A stretch of DNA of 64,000 bases from Sorghum bicolor. Lineage: Eukaryota > Streptophyta > Magnoliopsida > Poales > Poaceae. The stretch is taken from NCBI RefSeq assembly GCF_000003195.3, contig NC_012871.2:3893997-3957996 (forward strand), given 5' to 3'. Positions 21,567 to 31,710 of this stretch are shown one piece after another. Positions within the stretch are counted from its first letter, which is position 1. Every line of letters starts with the position of its first letter. The notes below the pieces were generated by a model. It saw nothing but the letters and a program-made list of their open reading frames with translations, was not told the origin of the DNA and made no database searches. Made by a program: the position numbers and the translations under genes.

Positions 21567-21980
21567 AAAAGCGACAACCAGGAAACGTTGCCATCTTTTT
21601 TTTCTTTACTTTGTTGATTGAGCTGAAAATCACTGTTTTCTGTTGGGCTTTGGGCCAGATTTACACCATGTAGCAACTATATACGTTATACTTATACGTA
21701 TACATATATGCATTTGTGTTTATTTCCAAAATCTTGGGTATTCCATGGCATACAGGGGAATACCCTGGCGCCGCCCATGTGTATTGCCACTGATCTTGGC
21801 CTTTGATCTTCATTTGAGATTTCCTTCAAATCTGAGCAGTAAATATGACCAAACTTTTCATCATCAGAAAGTAAAATATACAACAACTAGGGCGGACGAA
21901 TGTGTGTAAAGGATAGCTCAGAATCAGGACATCTGCTTATCAAGTTCAAAGTCTGTGTGTTTGGATTTCCAGAAACACTA

Positions 21981-22121
21981 AGGCCTTGTTTGGATGTAGT
22001 CGGATTCGCATCAATCCACATGTGTTGGGGTGGATTGGAGTGGAACTTGAACTAAATTCCACCCTAATCCACTCCAACACATGTAGATTGAGGTGAATCC
22101 GACAACATCCAAACAAGGCCT
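21981..22121. mobile_element. Hairpin MITE, family B, in the 3' flank of RHF2
   Basis: 141 bp, almost entirely a foldback: AGGCCTTGTTTGGATGTAGT on the left and its complement at the right end, with arms of about 65 nt and a loop around ACTTGAACTAAATT. A sister copy is at 37000-37140. Confidence 0.85.
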
Positions 22122-22501
22122 GAAGGTGTTGCAGCATAAACAATTTGTGTTCCACCGCCCCGCACATCATCTTATAGACAGCTTAGATCTGAATCCTGTA
22201 CCGATTGCTGTTTTCCCACTCTATCATCATAGTACACACTAATGCAGCAGTACACTATACGATGCCTGACATATGATAGGAATATAGGCCTATCAAAACA
22301 TTGTCATGTTCTCCCGGTTATGCACATACTACAACTTTATTCTGAAACATTCACTGAACAGTAACTTGGCATGTAACATCTGCTTCGCTGACTAATGAGC
22401 AAGTGACAAACCGATTATACACGCGACACGCTGCGAAGTACGTCTCCTTTAGTGCAAGCATACATACAAGCATACATTCACTGAGAACATGATCTTGGCA
22501 T

Positions 22502-24559
22502 TCAAGCTGTTGAAGACGAGGCGTTATGTAAAGCAGTTGCAGCTGTAGGGGGAAGGGGAACGACGACAGCTCCTTGACTATCTGCATCTGAACCAGGATG
22601 CAGATTAGCTGGGGAAGCAGACGACGGTCCTGTTCCATCCCGTGTCTCCAGTTTCTCCATCATGCGTGACACGGCAGCGATCCCAGCATTGACCTCCCTC
22701 CTCATCTCTGAGCCAAGGTTCGATATGGTGCTGTTCTGTGTGAACCACCTTTCCTTCCACCCGCGTGTACTTTTCGTTATGGAATCCTTGTACCTGGTAT
22801 TGTTGATGAGGATGAGAAGTGTGTATGGTTATGTAAGTCAGGTAATGGTTTAGAATTACACAGGTATCTGATTCTGATGTTCATAGGAGTAAAAATGTAG
22901 AAATGTACTTTGTAGAAACTGACTGCAGCCGAGATTTGATCGTGTCTGAGAATGACTGCGCTTCAGATGGTCCAGCTTCATCTTGGTTGACAGGCGAAGA
23001 CTGATTCCAAGAAACACTGATCCAGAGCATCAGGTAGCAAGTGTTAGTTAACCCCATGTAAATGACAAACAAACAGATAAATATAGACAGCACAAATGTA
23101 GGCTCATATTCTGGCTGCAGGAACTACCTATCATTTGACCCAACTGGAGGGCTATTAACCGAGGCAGTGTGATTCACAGGTATGTCTGCAGCTGTTTCTT
23201 CTGCAGAGTCCACGGTAGGCAATGGCGGAGAAGAAACTACAGTAGAGGCATGTTCATGGTCCCCTTCTTGCTGTGAACGTGAAGACAGAGAACCACCAGG
23301 AGTGGCTTCACCAGCAGCTGGAAAGAACAGGACTTGTTGATGGCCATGACCATGAGCTGCAGACCTGCTGCGACGGCCTTCTCTTCTAGCATGGCGGTGC
23401 GACCTACGAATGGCGGCAGCAGCAGCCAAGTGCTGTAAGATACGCTCCTCAATTTCAGCATCATCTGCATCCACCGGTACCTGGAACGGAACAGAAGAAA
23501 CATGGCATCAGTACCTGTGCAGGAATTGAGCACACAATCATGCATATAACCAGATGGCATGCCAATGCCATCACTGGAAGGACACTCTGAATGTGAGCAC
23601 CTCAAAGTCTCCGAGCAGTGGATGACGGAAAATGGTTGTGGTGCGCGCATGATTTTCTTGTGCGTTCCGCTCTTCCTCGACAGCCTCAAGGAGCTCTTGG
23701 CTGCAGTAGGAGGTAATGCGTGTGAGAGTGAGACCAACATGTAAATGAGATTAACCAGTGGATGCATGCATTTGGTGGTGTAGCAGAATCTGTACCTCAT
23801 AGGGTCCTTCATGCTGATTGCTTGCCAACACATGGGGCACTGGGAGCTTCTCTGGCACCTGTATGCATGATCAATCAGAATGCTCAGAAGCAGTATCTCT
23901 CAAGAATAACGAAGAGTAACGCAATTAGTACAATACAAGTACAGTAACACCAATGCTGGCAACTAACTAAGACAAGCTGACAGTGATTCAGAGCAGAGCA
24001 TGCGACTCGTCCAAACCACATTCACATTCACATTCAGAGTGCGTCGGGCAGAGATTCAGATTAGCACGGCGCGTCGCATTCAGCAGTGATCGAAATTACG
24101 AGCTAAAGGTACACGGCCCAACACGATAGAACAACTGCGCGGTGGATTGCAGTGTCCTTGACAGTTGACACTACCAGCTCTGAATGATCATAGCAACACA
24201 CGGATATGAAAACAAACACAGAGAAACAGCAGGGAAGCAATCAGTCAGAGACAGGAAGAGCGAGTGCTCACCACTCAAGGATGCACTGGAGGTGGAACTC
24301 GTGCCTGCAGCTGGTCACCTGCACAGCGCAGACAAGAAGAAGAAGAGAATCAAGACGGACGCCCAAGCCAGGTGACGAGTCCTCTCAGCACTCAGCAGCA
24401 CGGGAGCAGTGCAGCACGTACCGCGGATGGGTCGCTGTCGGAGAAGGCCTCGAGGCAGATGCTGCAGGCGTCGTCGCACGCGTCCTGGACGCCGCCCTCC
24501 ACGAAGGCCGCCGCCGACGAGTGCTTCTCCATCTGCGCCGCCGACGCCCCCGCGTCCAT
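22502..24559 (-). CDS. RHF2A: RING-H2 E3 ubiquitin ligase, RHF2A/RHF1A type
   Basis: Seven-exon model on the minus strand: 24422-24559, 24272-24318, 23796-23858, 23601-23700, 23128-23480, 22909-23016 and 22502-22793. All introns are GT-AG with matching phases; product 366 residues, close to the Arabidopsis homologue as I recall it. RING-H2 (C3H2C3) ligands are C32, C35, C50, H52, H55, C58, C69 and C72 (CSIC, CRHEFHLQC, CPMC). It follows the diagnostic AAAFVEGGVQDACDDACSIC. Further RHF2 blocks: FRHPLLGDFE, AEIEERILQHLAAAAAIRR, AGPSEAQSFSDTIKSRLQ and REVNAGIAAVSRMMEKLE. Arabidopsis RHF1A/RHF2A act redundantly in gametogenesis by targeting the CDK inhibitor ICK4/KRP6 for degradation. The same biochemical role is likely here; the target is inferred. 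RHF2A versus another RHF2 paralogue is not settled by sequence alone. Confidence 0.93.
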
Positions 24560-24573
24560 CCCCACCTCTCCCT

Positions 24574-24576
<3 letters not shown>

Positions 24577-24610
<34 letters not shown>

Positions 24611-24658
24611 CGATCAAAATCCGGGAGCCGCGCGCTCTCCCTCTCTCTCTCTCTCTCC
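24577..24658. repeat. (CT)n tracts in RHF2 5' leader/promoter
   Basis: Two CT runs (24577-24608 and 24637-24657), reading GA on the gene strand, start about 20 bp upstream of the ATG. They are probably in the 5' UTR. No TATA box is evident in 24660-25200, which is GC-rich. Confidence 0.75.
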
Positions 24659-25285
24659 CTGCAACACGAACGCCGGCAGCGGGAGGGAAATCGGCCTGGG
24701 CGAGTAGTGTGGCGGCTACCCCCAAGCCGGCCAACTCCAAGCAGCACGCAATAGCATAGCGATCGCCGTCGCCCCCAAAATGATACGTTGCTGCTGCTGC
24801 TAGAGATAGAGATGTACGTACTAAAGATTAGTAGGCGACCAGGTCCGCCGCGTGGAAATGTGGAACCGATCTCCTCCCGCGCGGCCGGCGACGACCGGGG
24901 GCCACGGCAGGCACACCACACCACGCCGCACACGTCCACGGAAAGGGATGGAAAAGGCGAGGAAACGGCCGCCCGCGCCTCGTCCCTCGCGCGGCTGGCT
25001 GACGGGTGGGCCCGTTGGTATCTTCCTCTTTGTCGACGGAGCGGGTGGTGGGCCTCCTGTCGGTACGCGCGTTCGTGCCGCTGACATGGTGGGGGCCGAG
25101 GTGGGCCCGTGGTGTCAGGACAGGAGGGCGACACGGTCAGCGTCAGCCGTGCAGGAGCCGGTGGTCAAAGAACGGGTCGGTCCGGGCATAATTTTTCAAC
25201 GGACCGAACCGTGGAGCACGTGACGTGACCCGTGAGATTACAATGGGATTATTTATTATGTACAGTACCAAGTCTGGTTATGACT

Positions 25286-25528
25286 GGCCTTGTTTAGATG
25301 TGAAAATATTTTGGATTTCGCTACTGTAGCATTTTTGTTTGTTTGTGGCAAATATTGTCCAATTATAGACTAACTAAGATTAAAAGATTTGTCTCGCGAT
25401 TTATAGGCAAACTGTATAATTAGTTATTTCTTTTATGTATATTTAATGCTACATGCATGTGCTATAAGATTCGATGTGATAGAGAATCTGAAAAATTTTG
25501 CAAAATTTTTTGGAAACTAAACAAGGCC
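25286..25528. mobile_element. MITE, family A
   Basis: GGCCTTGTTTAGATGTGAAA to GGAAACTAAACAAGGCC, 243 bp, in the reverse order of the 26.5 kb copy. Located about 0.7 kb upstream of RHF2. Confidence 0.85.
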
Positions 25529-25530
25529 GA

Positions 25531-25759
25531 GGCCTTGTTTGATTACCCAAGTTAGATTTTGTCCTATTACATTGAATATTTAGATACATGCATGAAGTAT
25601 TAAATATAGACTATTTACGAAACTTAAAACATAGCTAGAGAATAATTTGTGAGATGATTTTTAAGTCTAATTAATCTATAATTAGACATTAATTATTATA
25701 ATTATAGATGTGCTATAGTATCTATTAAGCTTTAGTCTCTCCAACCAAACACTTCCTTA
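25531..25759. mobile_element. MITE, family A, diverged, abutting the previous copy
   Basis: Starts GGCCTTGTTTGATTACCC two bases after the preceding element and ends near CAACCAAACACTTCC. It keeps TGCATGAAGTATTAAATATA and AATCTATAATTAGAC in opposite orientation to its neighbour. Confidence 0.65.
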
Positions 25760-26472
25760 CGAGTGAATTGTTATTTTAATTATATTATGTCATATAGTAT
25801 ATATACGGTGGGAATTTTTCCAGCAACACACGCACTACTCACAGTGCCAAAAACTTTCTTGTTCCAAGTTTACTTTGATAATAAAACTTTTGGATCCTTT
25901 CTAGCAGCGTCATTCTGTCGATCCATTCGCTGAGAAGGAACATTTTTTTAATAATTGTCGGCAAAAAAAAAACTATTTTGCAAGTCTTTCCAAGCGAAAT
26001 ACTAGCTCTGGTTACTTCGCGTGTTTAGAATTGCTTTGTAAACTTCAGTTTACTAATTTCACCATGGAGTATCTTCATAGAAAAACTTTGAGTTTATAAA
26101 GCACCTTTTTGTACAAGTGAGCGGCAAAAGGGAACTGGTGTTGGAGACATATGACTATGCATTTAGATAGCATTTTATTTCAGTAATAGAGTTCTTAGTC
26201 CAATTTTGTCACGTAAACTCAGTCCAATCGTTGCGGCGTGATATTTGTAACAAGGTGGTATGATTCCTCTACTTAGAGGATGAATAAGCCCGGATACAAT
26301 CTTCTATTATCTTAAATAAAGTTTACTTTGGATTAGTCTGCTCACTTTCTATCTTGTGTCTCGTCTATGAAGATCAGTCTGGTCAGCACGGACCCGGCCA
26401 CTGTCTGCCTGGCCACCATAGCTTCCCCATTAATTACAGCAACGACTTCGCTTTTTCTTGGTGTTTGAATTC
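25760..26472. other. AT-rich intergenic DNA
   Basis: No open frame, repeat family or RNA gene that I can recognise. Confidence 0.5.
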
Positions 26473-26716
26473 AGGCCTTGTTTAGTTCACCCGAAATCCA
26501 AAAAATTTTCAAGATTCTCCATCACATCGAATCTTACGGCACATGCATGAAGCATTAAATATAGACGAAAACACAAACTAATTACACAGTTTGTCTGTAA
26601 ATCGCGAGACGAATCTTTTGATCATAGTTAGTTCATAATTAAACAATATTTGTCAAATAAAAACGAAAGTGCTATAATAGCGAAATCTGAAATTTTTTCA
26701 GAACTAAACAAGGCCT
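26473..26716. mobile_element. MITE, family A
   Basis: AGGCCTTGTTTAGTTCACCC to CAGAACTAAACAAGGCCT, 244 bp, with clear inverted ends. Confidence 0.9.
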
Positions 26717-26944
26717 CAAGAGAGAGGGTTTAGATCCGGCCTCTACTATTGATCCAAATTCAAAGACCAAGTGGTGGCATAACAACCTCGTAGGGACTCT
26801 AGTGAAACAACAAGCAGCAAACTCTGTGATCTCAAACCGCAGAGGGTATGTAATATGTGTGAAGACCAGGATAGTTTCTGATATGTGTTAGGAGTATGTG
26901 TGATTCCTGATATCAAAGGTCTTGTAATTTTAATATTCATCAAG

Positions 26945-27005
26945 GGGTCCATAGCTCAGTGGTAGAGCAATTGACTGCAGATCAATAGGTCACCGGTTGG
27001 GCCCT
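26945..27005 (+). pseudogene. tRNA-Cys(GCA) pseudogene, T-arm deleted
   Basis: Identical to the intact tRNA at 29094-29165 from GGGTCCATAGCTCAGTGG through CACCGG, but 61 nt long. Eleven bases covering the T loop and 3' T stem are gone. The intact gene reads GGTT-CGAACCC-GGTT here, so the loss fits a deletion between the two GGTT repeats. The B box is destroyed, so normal Pol III transcription and folding are not expected. Confidence 0.92.
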
Positions 27006-27203
27006 TAATTTTTAAAAAAATATTAAATAAACTGTTCTAAAAACATTTTTGAAATCCATAATGATTTTCTCTCTCTCCCTTTTTTTCTGATGAAAGGAGA
27101 CTAATTGAGTAAATGCCTGGTTGTGCACCCGTCCCATCAAAAGCTGTTTTAGTTTTGTTTATTGTTATTTGATTTGATACTACATTACTCTACATTTCAA
27201 CTT

Positions 27204-27313
27204 AGTCTTGTTCATTTGAGTTTATGAGCCGAATCTGTCAATCATTTAACCGTGTTTTATTCTCAAAACAAATTAGCCAACAATATTTTCTGTCATGGCT
27301 TATCAGCCAAATA
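27204..27313. mobile_element. MITE, family C
   Basis: CTTGTTCATTTGAGTTTATGAG to GGCTTATCAGCCAAATAAGG. An internal AATATTTTCTGTCATGG matches the copy at 52.7 kb. Confidence 0.65.
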
Positions 27314-27327
27314 AGGATAAATAGTAC

Positions 27328-27413
27328 TCCCTATACTTAAGTATACCTGAGGTTTTCTTCTAGACATAAAATTTTAAGTACACCTCAAGTTTTAGACATG
27401 AAAAGGGAGGTAT
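27328..27413. mobile_element. Short Stowaway-like element
   Basis: Inverted ends TACTCCCTATACTTAAGTA and a GGGAGGTA right end, with ACCTGAGGTTTT/CTCAAGTTTTAG arms. About 86 bp. The following 27414-28690 is AT-rich with no supported feature. Confidence 0.45.
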
Positions 27414-28690
27414 AATTAGCACATTTCTTTGTCTGAAACATCAAGAAACACAAGGTGGTGCCAATATATATGTAAATGTAATGTAGGAAATCATGGTGTG
27501 TATATGCACGTGGATGTGACCCTACTATGACTACTCTAGATAAGGTAAAAGCACTCAAACCAAGCAATCCGGCATAAAATGTGATAAATAAAAGAGTGAT
27601 AAATAAAGGAGGTGAGTTTGAAGGCAAACAACTCCCTAGATGAGACGCGTGAAGTATCCCTTTTTATTGATTGACAAATGTCACGCCTAATCCTCGTGAA
27701 CGCTCCAAAGATCGTCATTTGGTCAGAAAGATCTTCTTTAGAATACCACTACATCATCTGGTCAGTACAACCTCTCCACTAGCTGATTGTTTTATAACAC
27801 TCCACTCCACTAGCTGTTGGAAACAATTTTACGTACTGTCCTCAGAGCAGATCTTCAGGTCTTGGTATTTTCTGCAAATCCAATTTTAACACCATGCACG
27901 ATGTTGGATCCTCTGGTTAAATCGTTTTTCAAACAATCAGATCATTTGATCGTTTTTTTTTCTCTAACTCAACCAAGTACTATAAATATCCATACTCTAG
28001 TCATCTTATTTTACTTTTGCCAACACCTTCTGCTGCTTGACTTCTCTTATCTTCTTTCACTAACACATCGAATACTCCGATAAGTTAATATTGACCCCCA
28101 CTGGATTATCTGCTCAAGTCATTGTTCTGTTAGCACCAATGTTTTGCCTCGCACTGTTCCATACTTCTCTCAAGCCATTTCGAATTTCTTGTTTTTATTT
28201 TTGTTTCCTCTGAGTGTTTGCCATCTTCTCTCGCTTCTCTACCATTTCTTCAAAAAAAAAATTAAAGGAGGAGGATTTCCCCATTCCCATTGTAACCAAC
28301 GGGAATACTTGCTGGGCACCGGGTTTGGGCCCGGGTGGCCGAGCTCACAGTTGGAGCATCCAACCAAATTTCTTCATGTTATCATCTATCTTGCTCTTGC
28401 GTCCATAGAACCTTATATACACATACTAATAAATATCTTAATAAGTTCTATTACTTTGTTCATTGTCGCCTCAATTACAAAAATCACATGTGCACCATTA
28501 CATATCTCTTGAATGGTGTATACCCGCTCATAAATTATTATACTCATTGCAAAAAATATTATAATACATTACTCTATATCCTTGAAGGCAATTAGTGATT
28601 TTGAGAAAGGTTTATTCTCCCATAATTTAACACAATTCGATATCACGATGATTGTTTTGAGAGTAAGGTGAGATAACATGGTTTCTACAG

Positions 28691-28934
28691 TACTCCCTCC
28701 GTACTGTAATATCGTGCATTCTAGCATTCAAAATATGTCCTAAAATATAATGCGTGTTGGAGGACAAAACCTAGTTTTGCATTGAATACTTTTCATTTAT
28801 CAATCAATCACCATTAACCACGTTGATAATAACAACTGATTAGGAAATAAAAAAAGAAATATGCATCTTTTATGTTCTCTCTTAATTTATTTTAAAATTT
28901 TTAGAACGTACTGTATTACAGAACGTAATGAGTA
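28691..28934. mobile_element. Stowaway-type MITE (CTCCCTCCGT end)
   Basis: Begins TACTCCCTCCGTACTGTAAT and ends with an inverted ATTACAGAACGTAATGAGTA. TA at both borders fits the Tc1/mariner-type TA target. Confidence 0.75.
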
Positions 28935-29093
28935 TGAGTCAATTTTAGAGCAACAAACGACTCGGTGATATATGCTACAGCCTGCCGTAATTCCAACGCA
29001 GCAGCACTACGCCCAAAAAGGTTGTCACCATTATTTTTTAGTGGACTGTGGACAAGTGATCAAAGGGAGTCCAAAATAAATTTAATCAAATCA

Positions 29094-29165
29094 GGGTCCA
29101 TAGCTCAGTGGTAGAGCAATTGACTGCAGATCAATAGGTCACCGGTTCGAACCCGGTTGGGCCCT
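29094..29165 (+). tRNA. tRNA-Cys (GCA)
   Basis: 72 nt and fully foldable. Acceptor stem GGGTCCA with TGGGCCC (one G-U pair) plus discriminator T; D arm GCTC AGTGGTA GAGC; anticodon arm ATTGA CTGCAGA TCAAT with anticodon GCA at 29126-29128; variable AGGTC; T arm ACCGG TTCGAAC CCGGT. A box (TAGCTCAGTGG) and B box (GGTTCGAACCC) are intact. No intron and no encoded CCA, as for plant nuclear tRNAs. It delivers cysteine in cytosolic translation. A run of seven T follows. Confidence 0.97.
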
Positions 29166-29170
29166 ATTTA

Positions 29171-29177
29171 TTTTTTT
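29171..29177 (+). terminator. Pol III oligo-T terminator
   Basis: Seven T starting 6 nt after the tRNA-Cys discriminator base. Confidence 0.85.
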
Positions 29178-29425
29178 CACTTACGGTGAAACCTTTAATA
29201 TGGAAAATGCCCTATTTTATTTTTTTTCACTTACGGTGAAAATATGGAAAATGCCCTATTTTAATTTTTTTTCACTTGCAGTGAAACCTTCAATATGGAA
29301 AACAAAATAATTAGCACATATGCAACTAGCACGGCCTTATTTTAATTTTTTTACACTTGTGAAACCTTCAATATGGAAAATAATAATTAGCACCTCTTCT
29401 TTATTGCAAATAGCACACCAAAAAC
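29178..29425. repeat. Degenerate minisatellite, first block
   Basis: Four irregular repeats of about 50-60 bp built on CACTTRCRGTGAAACCTTYAATATGG plus TAATTAGCAC. More diverged units recur at 29745-30010. Confidence 0.75.
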
Positions 29426-29635
29426 CTTTAGGCCTCGTTTCTTTTTCTCGGATCGGCTCGGAACGAGGTCCATTCCACTCGGATTGGGCCAACATAGAAT
29501 GAATTCTAGCTCAACACGGAATAGGCGTTCGGTTAAGGCTAACCTAGATTCCAGTCCAGCCCGTTTCGACAATTTGACCCCTCTACAGCCTGGAACCAAT
29601 CCCCACCTATGGCCCTTAGGAACTGAAATTTAAGC

Positions 29636-29735
29636 ATGTTCGCTTGAGTTTATCAACCAAATATATCAGCCATTCACCAGTATTTTTCTCTTACAACAAA
29701 TCAGTCAATGGCTTATCAGCCAAACAAACAAGTAT
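29636..29735. mobile_element. MITE, family C
   Basis: GTTCGCTTGAGTTTATCAACC to GGCTTATCAGCCAAACAAAC. It interrupts the minisatellite area. Confidence 0.7.
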
Positions 29736-29744
29736 ACTAGTATT

Positions 29745-30010
29745 GGAAAATAACAATTAGCACATCCTTTTTATTGCAATTAGCACTCGTCTGAATCAAC
29801 GCTCAACAACACCCGGTTCATCATGCATTATGTTATCTCTCTCGTTTTTTTTCACTTGCAATACCTTTAATATGGAAACTAACAATTAACACATCCTCTT
29901 TTGTTGCAATTCCTGGTTCATCATGAAAGACGTTATCTCTCCCATTTGTTTCACTTGCAAAACATAATATGGAAAGCAACAACTAATACATCCTCTTTAT
30001 TGCAATTAGA
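29745..30010. repeat. Degenerate minisatellite, second block
   Basis: Further copies of the ATATGGAAA-TAACAATTAGCACATCCT-TTTATTGCAATTAG unit, more diverged than at 29178-29425. 30011-31124 holds only short unconvincing open frames. Confidence 0.65.
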
Positions 30011-31124
30011 GCATTTCCACTAGATCTCCTTTCTCTTAAAAGTTCTTATAGGGGATTGAGAAAACAGGAATTCTAATTTTAGAGGAAGGTTGCTTTAGCA
30101 GATTGAGAGAGAGGAAAAAAACAGTCGTCCTTGCCACTACTCTCATGTCTCTTCTCTATTGGTCTCTCCCATGAATCTATCTCCTTCCTCTTCTCTCTCC
30201 CGTGGTCGCCAACGCAGCTCAGCTCAACGCGGTGGCGGAACGAGGTGGTGGTGACCTGCCTGCAGCTCTGCATAGCCACTACAGCGGCCCGCACACTCTC
30301 GGCACCGGCGAGAAACTCATTTGGGAACCCAAACCTAAAATGTGTCTCCAATACCATACCTATAGCCCCCAACAGAGTACCATACAAGACCTATTTTGGG
30401 TATCAGGAGAGGCATAACCCTATCTCTTCGAGACCCATTTGGAGAGAGTGTTGCCTTTTAGGTCTTGTTGTTGGAGAAGACTAAAAATAGGTATGAAATC
30501 TTTTACCTGTAGCGCTACCCAAAGGACAAATGAGTGTTGTATTTTGGGTGACGATTGTTGGAGATAGTGTTAGGGACAACAAAACCTAAGTGCTTGCAAG
30601 CTGCAAATGTTGTAAAAAAAAACAGCCTACGTGCGAACTTCTGTGGACCTGTGTGTCAGTGATTGGCGGAGGAAGAAAGGGGACTGTAAATTTTATGCCA
30701 TTTCCCCTTCTTTGAGGGAAGGTTTTAAGGAATTAAAAAAATATAAAAAAACGATCTGCTGGATCATCTTTTTTTTATCAAAATCCCTTTTGTTGCTAGT
30801 TATGGGTATTTTTTTCTCAATTCGATGCTTATCAGCTCGTCATCATGCACTGCGTGTGCGCTCGGTGTACTGTGTAAAGAGTGGTCAGCGGATATTATTT
30901 GTTTTTATTATTATTATATGATATATTATTTGGCCGAGGCGCGAGTGGGGACAGAAGAGTCCCTGGGATATCCCCTCGATGCGAGATGTCCATGTCCCCA
31001 AAATCGAGTGAACAGCATACCTCTCAACCAAACATGAGACTCCATCCTACCATACCATTATCATTCCTAAACAAAAAAAAAAACACATGGTGATGTCATC
31101 TTCCCTGACTGTCTGCGCATTTAG

Positions 31125-31367
31125 ACCTTGTTTACTTCCCAGAAAATTTTGCAAAATTTTTCATATTCCCTGTCACATCGAATCTTTAGACGCATGCATA
31201 GAGTATTAAATATAGACGAAAATAAAAACTAATTGCACAGTTTGATCGAAATTGACGAGACGAATCTTTTGAGCCTAGTTAGTCCATGATTGGACAATAT
31301 TTATCAAATACAAACGAAAATGCTACAGTGTCCATTTTCCAAAATTTTTCGGAACTAAACAAGGCCT
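31125..31367. mobile_element. MITE, family A, downstream of OEP61
   Basis: ACCTTGTTTACTTCCCAG to CGGAACTAAACAAGGCCT. It is the best-preserved family member here, with AAATTTTGCAAAATTTTTC near the left end. Confidence 0.9.
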
Positions 31368-31710
31368 ATGTTCCGCTTCACTTGCATATGCTTTAAACAA
31401 AACTGCAACTCATCAAAACTGAAAACACCACAAGGATTATCATATTCATATTACATGTCAGCTGGTTATCACAACAGTTTCGGCTCGATTCCTTTCTACT
31501 CCTTTGATTGTAAAAATAGGATGAATGTTGCAGCTTATGAACAGAGTTACACTTTCGAACAGATACAGATACAGATACAAAGAATTCTCGTATTTCAGCT
31601 TTCCCCCCGAAGTGCTTTCAAGCAGTTGTTAGCAGGGGGGCTAACTCTGTATCGCTATGTGAACAATTATTTCCATGCTGATGGCTGATGCAGCTCCCCA
31701 GGTCACTCCA

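Larger units (their letters stand above)
20731..21792. mobile_element. DNA transposon (CAGTGGCGGAGCCAGG end) with nested MITEs
   Basis: The left end is CAGTGGCGGAGCCAGG followed by GGGTATTCC. The right end is GGAATACCCTGG, GCCGCCC and GCCACTG, an imperfect inverted match. No transposase frame is present. Two younger elements sit inside (20807-21052 and 21308-21566). The ends resemble hAT-type termini; I saw no clean target duplication. Confidence 0.55.

Noticed and set aside
24206..24759. Overlapping frames in the RHF2 5' region
   Set aside because: Created by CT repeats and GC-rich leader; translations are runs of Ser-Leu and Arg.
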